A stretch of 64,000 nt of DNA from positions 58,383,559 through 58,447,558 of the forward strand of contig NC_092040.1 of the NCBI RefSeq assembly GCF_003086295.3. The letters are read 5' to 3'. Source of the stretch: Arachis hypogaea (lineage: Eukaryota > Streptophyta > Magnoliopsida > Fabales > Fabaceae). How positions within the stretch are numbered: the stretch's first letter is position 1; each line of letters opens with the position of its first letter. The notes below the pieces were generated by a model, which was given only the letters and a program-made list of their open reading frames with translations, ran no database searches and was not told the origin of the DNA. This document shows positions 34,938 through 46,211 of this stretch, piece after piece. A program made the translations under genes and the position numbers.

Positions 34938-37254
34938 TGATGCAGGTGGAAACTGTCTCGCAACAAATTTCCTTCGGCAAGTGTACCGAATTTGTCGTCA
35001 AGTAAAAAATCACAATAGAGTGAGGTCGAATCCCACAGGGATTGATTGATCAAGCAAATTTAATTAGAAGAATGTTCTAGTTGAGCGAATTCAGAATTTG
35101 GGTTGAGATTTGTAGAAAATAAAATGGCGGGAATGTAAATAACAGAGAAAGTAAATGCTAGAATTAAAGGGCTGAAAGTAAATGACTGAAGTAAATTGCA
35201 GAATTGTAAATGGGAATGGGGTGTTTGCTCATGAAAGTAAATGCAGAAATTAAAGAGAATGGGTGAGATCAGAATTGGGGAATTCATTGGGCGCAGGAGA
35301 TGTTGCAATTCTCCTCATCAAGTTCATTTTCATCTCTTCCTCAATCAATGCACTCATTGATCTTCTTGGCAATCTTAATTGATTGAATTACAATTCCTTG
35401 CAATTCAATCTCTCAAATCTTGATCAATAGCCAATTCCTTGGTCAATTGCTCATGAGAAGAGATGAAGTGTGGTCACTGATTATACCACATGCATTTTCC
35501 AAATCAAGTATTGAGAGGATTATAGTCACATATCCATCCAAACCCAATTTGGTCCAGCATGAGAAAGTATTTCTAGCTTGATCTCTTCATTCCTCTTTCA
35601 AGGCTCAGAAGAGATCCAAGTTTGAATAGCTCTTTTCCAAGATAACTACCCAATAGGATGAAAATCGAAAGCTTTCAAGTAAAATCAAGAGAAAAGATAG
35701 AAGAAGAATAATGAAAACTAGTATTGATCCATCAAGTTACAACAGAGCTCCCTAACCCAATGAAAGGGGTTTAGTTGTTCATAGCTCTAGAAAATGAAAA
35801 CAAAGATGGAGAATACATCATGGAACTAGGAGAGCAGAGTAAAAAATACAGAGAGTAGTGAGTGCTATTTTCCAACTTGTAGAACTCTTTAAATAATTCA
35901 AAGCTCTCCTATATATACTACTCTTCTCAGCTTCTAGTTGGCTCTTCAAGTCTTGGGCCTTTGGATCTTGAGTTTGAAGCAGTTCTCTTCTTCATTTGGG
36001 CTTGGTTTTACTTGCAGAGAGAAAGTGTAAAGCGAGCAGAGATTTTAGCTCAGGACGTTAGGGGTGTTAACATTTTTGTGAAAGTATGAGTTCGAGAACG
36101 TTAGTGACACTCAACATTGTCACTAACGTTCCAATGTACCCCTTTGCCTCACGTTAGAGCCCATGTTAACTAGGTTAACGTGGCTTCTAACGTGGCCTTG
36201 CCAACCTTCGAGAACGTTAGTGACACTTAACATTGTCACTAACGTTCCAATGTGCCCCTATGTCTCACGTTAGAGTCCACGTTAACTAGGTTAACGTGGC
36301 TTCTAACGTGGCTTTGCCAACCTTCGAGAATGTTAGTGACACTTGACATTGTCACTAACGTTCCAATGTGCCCCTATGTCTCACGTTAGAGTCCACGTTA
36401 ACTAGGTTAACGTGGCTTCTAACGTGGCCATTCTTAGCCATCCCCAACTTTAGTGACAATGTTGGGTGTCACTAACGTTGGCTCATCATTCACTCATCAA
36501 CGTTAGCTTCCACGTTAATTAAGTTAACGTGGAAGTTAACGTGGCTCCTTGGGGGTTTTGTGGTTGCTTCCAACGTTAGTGACAATGTTGGGTGTCACTA
36601 ACGTTGTCGACCACCCTTGCCTCTTACGTTAGCTCCCACGTTAACCAAGTTAACGTGGTACATTGCACCTTAGGCCAACGTTAGTGACAATGTTGAGTGT
36701 CACTAACGTTGGCTTCCTTCCCCCTTTTAACGTTAGAGGCCACGTTAACTAAGTTAACGTGGACTCTAACGTGGCCACTTATGATCATTGGCCAACGTTA
36801 GTGATAATGTTAAGTGTCACTAACGTTGGCTCAAAGTCCCTTCTTCACGTTAGAGTTCACGTTAACTTAGTTAACGTGACTCTTAACGTGGGCAATGATG
36901 GCTTCGAGAATGTTATTGGCAATCACTTTTCTCCTTAACTTTGCAAGTTACCTCCCATTCCACGTTAGTGGTAACGTTAATTAGATTAACATGACTGCTA
37001 AGTGGTTCTTCCTTGCTTCCTTAGGTCCTGAAATCAAGCAATAGAGTGCATCAAAGTTCTAGTCCAAGTCATGGGTAATGCAACATACAATTTGTTATTA
37101 AACTCATGCAAAATCCTCATGAAATCATGTAAAATTCACAATGTATGCTTGAATCAAGGTGTAAGTGAATATCTACCCAAAACTAGCTTATTTCCTAAGG
37201 AAATGCATGAAACTACCTTAAAAACAGTAAAGAAAAGAGCAGTAAAACTGGCCA
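34938..37254 (-). repeat. LTR, TGATGCCAGGG family (minus)
   Basis: Read on the minus strand it starts near 37254 at ...TTGGCCAGTTTTACTG, lacking about a dozen terminal bases, and ends CCACCTGCATCA at 34938. Near its 3' end it carries the GGGATTCGACC motif (minus, 35024-35042). It is placed head to head with the fragment at 34305, so the first ~300 bp of each can pair as a long inverted repeat. Confidence 0.82.
36085..36990. repeat. 116-bp tandem repeat of two nested hairpins
   Basis: Three regular units have CACGTTAGA at 36150, 36266 and 36382, exactly 116 bp apart, and diverged copies follow to 36990. Each unit contains CCACGTTAAC-TAG-GTTAACGTGG (for example 36277-36299), framed by CACGTTAGA/TCTAACGTG. 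Each also contains a 13-bp-stem hairpin of AACGTTAGTGACA with its complement (36213-36246). Confidence 0.92.
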
Positions 37255-39237
37255 AGAAAATAATTAGTAAATAAATTAATTATTATTCAAGAAAATTAGA
37301 AAATTAAATATAATCTAGAGGAGTAGAAATATTAAAAATACGAATTTTGACACCAATTTTAAAGATTTTGGCCCAAAACCGGGACAACAGACCGAACCGG
37401 TTAGACTGGACCCAAACCAACCCAAGGTCCAAGTATATAAACACAACTCAGCCTCCTTCATCCCCAAAAATTAGGAATCCATGCTGAATGAGGGAAAGGG
37501 GCAAAGAACGCCAAACCTAACCCTTGTCAATCTTCAATCCATCATATCTCTCCATCCGGAACTCTGATCGACGCACCGTTTGCGGCCACATGATCACAAC
37601 ATCGAGCTCTACAAAGCCCTAGAACAAAATTGTTTGTAACTCCCATTTTCTTTCCCAGCTACTCATCCCCTCAAATTTGAAATTATTGGGTAAATGTGTT
37701 GGGATTTTGTGTAATTTCGATGTTTAGGATCGAATTAACTTGCGGGAGTTGTTGAGTTCAGTTCACTTGAGCTGTGAGTTAGGTAAAAAACCCCTAATTC
37801 TTGGTACATTTTGAATTTAGTGAACTCTATATTGATTATAGTGATAATTGTCATATTATATTGGAATTGGTTATTGGTTGGAGCTTGAGCTTGAACTTTG
37901 GTGGCTAGGAATTTTAGTTGGAAAGGAATTGGGACTATGGACGGTAAATGCTTGAGTTGTTCCGGCATTAAAGAGGAATCGGCCAAGGTATGGTTTCCGT
38001 TTCTCGTAATTAAAATATAATATAACGTGAAAACTTAGGTTAGTTGACCGTAGGATAGGTTGAATGTTGTGAACTTGTTAATGTTAGAAGTTTTGGTGAA
38101 ATCTTGAGTTGGTTATGAACTTGCGATGATGACAGATGAGAATGATGATTATGAATTGTTGATATATTGATGATGACTATATGAATTTGTGTGTTGAGTT
38201 CTAAGTTTATGAGGTATAAGATAATTGATGATGATTTTATGATATGGACCTGTAATGGATTGAGAATGAATGTGTGGATGATTTATAATGAATTCAAAAA
38301 TGAAAATGATTTTGAGCTTTGACCTGGCAAGGATCGTGGTGGTTTACCGCTTGTTGAGTGTTGAAACGTCTATGGGGATCATTGTTATTTACTGCCCACA
38401 TGTGTGCTGCTTTCCAATTGAAAATATCTGTGGGGATCGAGGTGGCTTACCGGTCGTAGATGGTGGGGATCGAGGTGGTTTACCAGTCACCAGGTGAGGA
38501 TCGTGGTACTGTACCGGTCACCAATTTTCAATAGGACAATATCAGAGTTAGCTACCGGACATGTCGGGTTGGCTTTATAATCGATAGATGAGTCTCACTA
38601 GTCATAGGACAGGCATGCATCATATGCATTCATATGTTTGTTTGGTGTGCTTTGTTTTGGATTGCCTAAGTGCTTATATATGCTTACCTGCTAAATGTTT
38701 TACTTGCTGTATCTACAATCTATTTGTGGTTTCTTTGTAAGCATTATCTGTGCTTGTAACTGAGAGATCCCTCGGGCTGGAGGAGGTGACGCCGAGGGTA
38801 GTTCCACCGGCCATTGGGAGGTTTGGAGGAGTCAGAAAAGGGGAGTGTTAGGTTAGAATGAGAATCCTTAGTTAATCGCCTAATTTTTGGTTTAGTTTAT
38901 GGTGTTTTTTTAGTTCAAATCAAATGTTGGAAGATCTAGAATTGCCTTTGGCTTTCCTGGAACCTTATATGTTAATTATGTGGGTACCGTTACTATGCTG
39001 AGAACCTCCAGTTCTCATTTCATACATATCTTGTGGTTTTCAGATGTAGGATGTGAGGCATCTCGTTGAGGCATTCTGAAAGCTTTTTGGAAGCGAAGGA
39101 CTCTACTTTCATTTTGGTTTGTGATGCATATATAAATACTTATTTATCTCCACTGTATATATTTCATGTTTTGTCCCTCTTAGAGGTTGACTTGGAGAAA
39201 TAGATTTTGTAAACAGTATTCTAGGTACCTTGGGGCT

Positions 39238-39317
<80 letters not shown>

Positions 39318-39611
39318 TCTGGCCAGTCTTGGCTTTGCAAGACAAGTCAGAAGCTTTGTTACTATATCTTTGGAACTCTTCTCTTCGGTAGCTATACTAC
39401 TTTGCCCTTATCTTATACGGTTTACTTTTATCGACGTCAAGAGATATGCGTTTTTCTGTTTAGCGCTTTTGTTTAATTTTTCTTCAAGGCTTCTAGATAT
39501 AAACCCTTTTCAACTATATCATATCTATATATTTTACTTTTTGAGGTCGTAATACCTGGCCACCTCTATTTTATGACTTAAGCATAAGACTCCGTGTGGT
39601 AGGGTGTTACG
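37255..39611 (+). repeat. 5' LTR of a small chromovirus-type element
   Basis: About 2.36 kb, lacking its first ~12 bases against the copy at 40535, and ending GGGTGTTACG (the usual CA is mutated). It has a TATATAAAC box near 37434. Direct repeats of a GGGGATCGAGGTGGTTTACC-like word lie at 38320-38510, and an (AT)n tract near its end. Confidence 0.8.
39243..39315. repeat. (AT)n microsatellite, 73 bp
   Basis: Uninterrupted AT dinucleotides inside the LTR. Confidence 0.97.
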
Positions 39612-39614
39612 TTA

Positions 39615-39627
39615 TGCTATCAGAGTA
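39615..39627 (+). other. Primer binding site, initiator tRNA-Met type, mutated
   Basis: TGCTATCAGAGTA lies four bases after the LTR. The usual word in this lineage is TGGTATCAGAGC, complementary to initiator tRNA-Met (established knowledge). Confidence 0.7.
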
Positions 39628-40522
39628 GTTCGTTCTTGTAGGGGACGGACTGACTATGCTTCTGGGCATACTCTAGGTGTGTGTATATGCTAATTAGGAT
39701 ATCTAATTGATATATGTAGTATATTCGTTTACGAGCATGCATTTGGGACTTTGAAGCATTACACTTGAGATATTAAGACTGATCACCTTAATATCGATTG
39801 TTCAGTGTGGACAAGACCCAAAAGGTGTCTCGTGGATGTGGGCGAGGATATCTGGTTGATTCTTATGGCCACTTTGGAGGAGACGGCTACCGTTATGTGA
39901 GCTACTGTTGAAAGGATGGCACAAGTGAAGTGAGGACACTGATGGAAGTGGTAATGACTCTGGTAGAGGATGATAACCAGGGATTAAAACTCATGTAGCT
40001 GGAGTAAAGGTCAATAGCATTTAGTTAGAGAGATGAAGATATTCAAAGAGTGTTCTGGCAGAGTAGATGAGTATTAAGTTTAGCGGCTTATAATCAGAGT
40101 GATGCTGTAGAAGCACGACGATTTTGGTGGCTCTAAAGTTGTAATAACGTGAGAAAGGAGTCCTAGGATATGGGACTGTTTGAGGACTAACGTAGGATCG
40201 AGGAATGAAAAGTGTGAGTGTATAGTTTAGGTTTTAATTGATTGACCCAGATTAAGAGATTCAGAGATTGGTTAGTGTTTGACATAGTCTAGAAGAAATT
40301 GATATTTAAGAACTCTTGAAGGGTAAGGATGTTTGTAGTCATTGAGAAAGAGCTAGACGAAGCTAAGAGTGAAACAAATCGGTATGACTTAGGCTTGAAT
40401 TAGGAATAGGGTGTTAAAATGATGTTGAAAAATGGCAAAATGAATAGTAAGAGGTTTGTTGAATTTGAGAGAACATATATGAAGATTTGAAAGCGAATTT
40501 TCGAGGGAAAATTTTTTTTATT
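39628..40522 (+). other. Decayed 0.9-kb interior of the small chromovirus-type element
   Basis: No reading frame of note. The interior is far shorter than needed for gag-pol, so the element is non-autonomous or internally deleted. Confidence 0.65.
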
Positions 40523-40868
40523 ACGAGGGTAGGATGTAAACCCTGCAAAATTAATAAATAATTAGCCAATAAATTAATTATTATTCAGAGAAATTAAAAA
40601 TATTAAAAATACAAATTTTGACACTAATTTTAAAAATTTTGACCTAAAACTAAGGCAACGGACCGAATCGAACCTAAACCGACCCAAGGCCCAAGTATAT
40701 AAACACAACTCAGTCCCCTTCATCTCCAAAAATTAGGAATCCGCGCTGGAAGGGGGAAAGGGGCAAAGAACACTAAACCTAACCCTTGTCAATTTTCAAT
40801 CTATTATATCTCTCAATCCGAAGTTCCGATCGTCGTACCATTTGCGGTCACGTGATCACAACACCAAT
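40523..40868 (+). repeat. Polypurine tract and truncated 3' LTR
   Basis: ACGAGGGTAGGA (40523-40534) is followed by TGTAAACCCTGC. The LTR is similar to 37255 onward, including the shared CCAAGTATATAAACACAAC block near 40690, and breaks off near 40868. Confidence 0.8.
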
Positions 40869-42842
40869 GTCGGTCGTACGAATGACGATTTGATCTGATA
40901 GTTTGACGGTATCAGTACTATTTTAATTGGTTTTAAATGCAATTATTTTAAAGTTCTTAAATTATATTTGTGTTCATTAATCTCAAGTTTTTCATTAGTA
41001 AGTTTGCGCCAGATAACAATACATGTACACAAAAATGTACCAATATTATTAAGTTGATGTACGACAATTGATAGCCGAATTATAAGAAAATTTTTATTAA
41101 AACCAAAAAATGATGATCTCGAAAATGGACTATAAAAACTCTACATATTCAACTAAAATGGTAAGGAAGTTATTGTATTTTAAAATTTATTGGTTAAAAT
41201 AAGTATTGGCTACCAATATTATTTTCATAAATTTTATATACACCATACTGCTATAATTAAATAAGGAAAATATACAACCCATAAAATATCATAAAAGAAT
41301 ATTCAACTCATTTAATTTAGCCTTATTATGTGAAAATAATGTTAGTAACTACTTTATTCAGAAAAGGTTTTATTTTTCTAGTACTAAATTCTTACCTATA
41401 TTTTTTCATACTTAAAAGTAATTTTTCTTGATTTTACACAATTTTAAAATAAAATGATAATAAGAATAACCCCGACAATTTTGTATTTAATAGGAGTAGT
41501 ACAATGAAACAAAAATAAGATTTCATTTTCTTTTAAAACCAAAATAAGAGGCTACGTAATTTTGTGGTTCAGGTTAACGATACAACAATACGGAACAGCT
41601 TTTGTCTAAATCAAATCATGTTAGGATTCCTTTTGTCTCTTTTTGTCAATTTCTTTAATATTATTAGTAAAAGGAGTACAACTAACCTGAAAGCTCTAAC
41701 CTGTTTATCACGACAAAATCGAAAGTCCAAGTCTTCTTTGCTTTAATGCCATTCCATTATTGTGGCGATTATCTTGTAAGTTCAACACTTCATTAGCTTA
41801 ACCGTCAACCCTGTCTTTCCTTAATGGTGGTCATATGTGCTCCACTGGTCCAATTAAACTTCAATAATAATAGGTGGATGCATAAAATTAACTATAAAAT
41901 ATATATTAAAATATAAAATATATATTAAAAATAAGTTAAATAATCTATATATTTATAAATATAAAATAATTAATTTTATGTGTGTACATAATATTTTTAT
42001 TAAATTTTTAACTAAACTGAAATATATATGTTGATAAATTGTGATTTTTCTTACTAAAAAAGTTGTCATTTTCATTTTTCGACAATAAGAGGAATGCTAG
42101 GAAGCTAGCAATTTTGGTATTTTGTAACCATCAATTGGTTATCAATAATATTTTTAATGGTGTGAGATTACATCTAATGATGGGAGATCACTCACTTTTA
42201 TTTTGATGGTTAAATGCTTACCAAAAAATACAAAAGTTACTGCACTAAACTTTTTCTTTTGGTAATTTGTTAACCCCTGTCAAATAATATTATGCTTCCA
42301 TGTTTACAATTTGGGAGTGAATATTGACATGGAAAATCTCAGATTTTTTTTTAAATAAAAAACGGTAAATGGTGTATTTGTTTATTTATTTTGTGCTAAA
42401 TTGAAATTCTATTTTTGTTAGAAGAATAGAGACAATAGACGATCAAATTCTAATTTTTTTTTGGTTATATAGCTAGAGGCTCAAAATCTTACTCCTCTTT
42501 GCAAAATTTTACTCTCAATGCAGCGTATATTTACAACAAAATTTCATCAAATTAGGAGTAATATTATAATAAACAAATAAAGTAACAATAATATGTTTGG
42601 TATTTATGAAAAAGTTTGGTTATCTTATTGTAAAAAAATTGATGGTTTGCTATGTGACTGGTTTGATTATATTATTTTGTGGCTTTGTTTTGTTAGGTTT
42701 AGTTTGATTGTTTTGCTGACTAACTATTTTGTTGAAAAAATGTGTGAACTAATATATATACTCTTGTAAAATTGTTTTTATTCAAAAGAAACATCTTAGA
42801 TGGAAAATTACAAAATTATATTTAATTTTCACTATTATTATA
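40869..42842. other. AT-rich, non-coding, probably host intergenic DNA
   Basis: No gene is supported. Base composition and the lack of LTR-like signals differ from everything to the left. The similar AT-rich sequence at 51977-53038 continues it on the other side of the Tat element. Confidence 0.6.
42090..42250. mobile_element. Possible MITE with imperfect terminal inverted repeats
   Basis: GCAATTTTGGTATTTTGTAA...CCATCAA at the left is imperfectly repeated inverted at the right (GTAACTTTTGTATTTTTTGG on the other strand). The unit is ~160 bp without coding. Target duplication is not clear. Confidence 0.4.
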
Positions 42843-42847
42843 ATTAA

Positions 42848-43259
42848 TGTTCGGTTGTCGGGTTCCGGACAAATCGGATGTGCGGATGGAGGAATGAGAA
42901 CGCCCTAGCTTTGGTCGCGCTGGTGGTGGATCTGCCGGCTAGACGAGCACTCGTCCTGGAGAAAGGATGAGGGGGGTGCCACCTGCAAAGACACTCCGAC
43001 GCTCAAGTCAGTTAGTGTGTAGGCGGGAAAAGTGATGTGGAAAGGTGACGTACCTCGGGGGAAGAGCCAATCTTCCCCTTATATACATGTCAGTAGCGGG
43101 CCCCTCGTGAGGACAGGCCCATATTCCCAAGGACATTGTCCTGCCGCCGCGTGTGGGACGTACAAGACACGTGTCCGGGTCGTTTGAAGGGCGAGGAGCC
43201 GAGTCGGGTGGAGCTCGGGCCAGGGTCGACCCGTCGGGTCCTTGGGCCAGACCGCAACA
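42848..43259 (-). repeat. 3' LTR of the Tat element
   Basis: TGTTCGGTTG...CCGCAACA on the plus strand. The minus-strand TATATAAGG lies at 43077-43085. Confidence 0.97.
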
Positions 43260-43269
43260 GTGCCCCCAC
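43260..43269 (-). other. Polypurine tract of the Tat element
   Basis: GTGGGGGCAC on the minus strand, directly next to the 3' LTR. Confidence 0.7.
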
Positions 43270-43902
43270 GCGCCAATGGTAGCTGTGGGAGCTATCAATG
43301 GCGTGTTGTCTCGTCCCTCATTTGGGGTCGTCTGGTCGGCCGTTCGTGATGAGGATGTGCCCTCTACGCGCGTGTCCTTTGATTGCACCAGCAACCGTTT
43401 CGTCGCATCGTTCCCCGTGCCGAGCATTAAATGCTCATAATGGGGCGAAAAACCCTTGCTGAAAAGACCATTCTGCCCCCAGACGTTTCGCGCTTCCTGG
43501 GGCAGTTTTTAAACGGATCAGTTTAAGCACTCCTTTCTTTCTTTTGTATCTCCCCTTTTTCTGCCTTCTTCTTGCTCCCAAATCTCAACATTCCTTTGCA
43601 GTGCTGTGGTGCGCCTCTTCCTTCGCATCTTTCTTTAACAATATTCAGGTAACCTTCGAATCACACTCTCTTTTATGCATTATTTTTGCATGTTTGTTGT
43701 TTGGTTTTTTGCTGTTGTTGTGTAGCCTTTTAATTGCGACTAGATGTGTTAGGGGGGAAAGTACCATTCCAGGGTAGGCTTTTCTTGTTCTTTTCGTGAT
43801 TTAGTCTCGATTGGCCTTAGTCGGGGAGTCGTGGGGGTAGTGTCTGTATTCGGCCTGAGCAACCGATCTCTTAGACTGACTGGATGGTCCCCCCATGTAG
43901 GT
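43270..43902 (+). promoter_or_regulatory. 5' region of the antisense gene with a likely leader intron
   Basis: No coding frame continues through here. A donor (ATTCAG/GTAACC at 43648/43649) and an acceptor (CATGTAG/GT at 43900/43901) would remove a 252-bp, T-rich intron and leave the ATG at 43903 two bases after the junction. The promoter itself is not evident. Confidence 0.45.
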
Positions 43903-45769
43903 ATGGCTCGCACGGTTTCCCGGGCTTCCGTTAACCCCGCGGTGTACGACCCCTATGCTTGGGTCGTTTCCGACGTGAAGGATTCGCCTAACCAAATGGG
44001 CGAGGAGGAGCTCACCGAGTTCCGACAGGCCGGGTACTTGTGTGGAGGGACTGACGAGGAAGCCAATTATGACGTTTTTGTCCCGGCTCCTCACGAGCGA
44101 TTGTATGAAATCAACTTCCAACATCCCCGAGTTGCCGACTGGATTTGGTTCTACAAGTCCATGTTCACCCAAGTCGGAGTTCGTATCCCGTTTTCGGCCT
44201 TTCAAATGGCGCTTTTAAGTCGAATTTCCGTGTCGCCATCGCAGTTGCATCCGAACAGTTGGGCCTCGATCCGCTGTTTCGAGATGGTTTGTGAGTACCT
44301 CGAACTGCCGGTGTCCGTAGATGTTTTCCTCTTCTTTTTCACCCTCACAAACCCTTCCAAGGAGGGGAAACACAAAAAAGGGTTCATGTCCTTCCGGTCT
44401 GCCCAGGGTCGGAGGATTTTTGGCTTGTTCGAAGATTCCTACCATGGGTTTAAGGACAAATATTTCAAGGTCCGCCCTGTCAAAGGTCGTCACCCCTTTT
44501 GGTTGTCGTTGGAGGGAGTACGGCTCATCCCGACCTATTGGAGTTTCGGGGCAGGGTCCAATACCTTTATTAAGGTAACCTATAATGGCATGTCAACGGT
44601 AGATAGGCAGATCGCCGAGGTGTTGATGGCGGTCTTTGGGAAGAATCAAGTGAATCCCCACCTCCTTATGGGTGACCGGGAGTCCGGTCAAAATTATATT
44701 TGTGAGAAACTTGTACTTTGCCCTTTACCTTTGTGTTTTAACTGATACTTTGTGGCGATTAACCGATCTTCTTTACTTTCCTGCAGTGGAGATGTCTGCG
44801 TCGGTGACGGGTCTTCCCAACTTGTTCCAAACTTTCCTCTGCGCCAGCGACGACGAAGGGGATAATGAAACATCGGCCGCCGAGAAGTCCGCAATTCCCC
44901 CGGAGGACAAAACTACTTCCGAGCAAGAAGCCGTGGTTGACGGAACCGGGACCTCGGCCCAAGCTGCCCAGGTCGAGGGTGATAAAACGGTTCACGCTTC
45001 TCCTTTCCGCGAGGTGATAGGCACCGAGGGTTCGACGTCTACCCCTGAGGTCGATGATGGTGTGGAGGAGGTTCCTAACCCCAAGAGGAAACGGAAGATG
45101 TCCTCTAGTCCCGAGGGGGTCCTTACCGTTATGGAGAGGAATTTTGACGCTGGGAACTTCATAGATTCCCAGCTGATCCCTGGTACTGAGGAGTACTTTC
45201 ACGAGTCTTCCCTTGCCGGGCAGGCGAGGTGGATGTACCGGACTCTTCTGCGGGGCGCCGTGATAGCCCGGAAGGCTGAGTTTGAGCTGTCCGGGATGGA
45301 GTCCCTCCGCAGGAGGTTGGAAGCTAGTGGGAAGGCTAATAATGAGTTGAAAAGTGAAGTCGAGACTCTCCGGGAGCAGTTGACCCAATCAAATGAAAAA
45401 CTTGACGCCGCCGAGAAGAGGGCCACTGCTGCCGAGAAGAAGACTGCCACTGTTGAGAACAAGTTAAAGGACTCGGACGCCACAGTTTCTCGTCTTGTTG
45501 AACGTGAGATGACTTTGGAAAGCCAGGTCGGCGCGGCGCAAAAACGGGTGGCCGAGATGGAGAAGGAAAAGCAAGCCGTGGAGGTCGAATTAGCAACGTG
45601 GAAGGCTAAGTACAAAGATATCGTGAAGCAGGGGAAGGGTGCAATTTTGGCGACCGAGGAGGCTCTTAAGGCTCAGGTCAAAGTCATTGCTCCCGAGTTT
45701 GATACGTCGGCGATTGGTGTTCTCAAGGTCATTCAGGATGGCAAGGTTGTCGACGCCCCCAAGAAATGA
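43903..45769 (+). CDS. Antisense gene of the Tat element, two coding exons
   Basis: Exon 43903-44701 and exon 44787-45769 are joined by an 85-bp intron (GTGAGA...TTTCCTGCAG) that keeps one frame for 593 residues. Exon 1 encodes a globular domain like the putative gypsy-type transposon family (Pfam Transposase_28, from memory), with motifs YDPYAWVVSDV, RIPFSAFQMALL and FWLSLEGVRLIP. Exon 2 encodes an acidic, low-complexity stretch, a basic patch (NPKRKRKM) that could be a nuclear signal, then a long heptad-rich coiled coil (about residues 430-560). The gene runs towards gag-pol, with the stop codons 442 bp apart. Antisense ORFs are known in Tat elements such as Grande, and their role is unresolved. 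Without splicing the first ORF ends at 44745. Confidence 0.8.
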
Positions 45770-45784
45770 GTCTTCTGTTTAAAG

Positions 45785-45910
45785 TTTTTGTTTAGCCGTT
45801 TCATCTTAGCTTGCGAACAATTTTAACTTTAGCCGTTTTGGCTTGTGAATAGTTTGATTTTAGCCGTTTTATTTTGGCTTGTGAACAATGACCTTTTTAG
45901 TCGTTTGCTC
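45785..45910 (+). repeat. Short tandem repeat downstream of the antisense gene
   Basis: Three to four imperfect copies of a ~36-bp unit containing TTTAGCCGTTTT and GGCTTGTGAACAA, in the presumed 3' untranslated region. Confidence 0.7.
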
Positions 45911-46211
45911 GTCTAGTCGTGTTACCGTTTCTATTAACCGTTTTTGGTATATTGTCGTCATTTATATCAACGGCCCATGGCCTTTCGCGTAGTCGTTGCG
46001 GCGGCGGTTGACGGGTTCCCGGGGTGATCAGTCCCGGGGACGCGCGTCGTCGTTGGTCGTGATGGGATGGTTTATCTGGAGAATTGAGTGATAAAACAGG
46101 AGAGAAAATTTGCACAAGTATATCTTATTCGATAAGTCGCTATGAAAAGTTCAGAAGTTAAATTTGTAAATTAACTACTTAGCTAGGTTGGTCGGCTTGT
46201 CGGGCCCTCCT
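45911..46211. other. Gap between the convergent gag-pol and antisense genes
   Basis: No coding frame is credible here. Transcripts from both sides would end in or run across this stretch. Confidence 0.5.

Noticed and set aside
41564..41746. 60-codon ORF in the AT-rich region
   Set aside because: Chance-length frame with no similarity I recognise, no promoter and no neighbouring exons.
43008..43440. ORFs on both strands in the Tat LTR region
   Set aside because: They cross the LTR boundary and the polypurine tract, are compositional products of GC-rich sequence, and have no domain.
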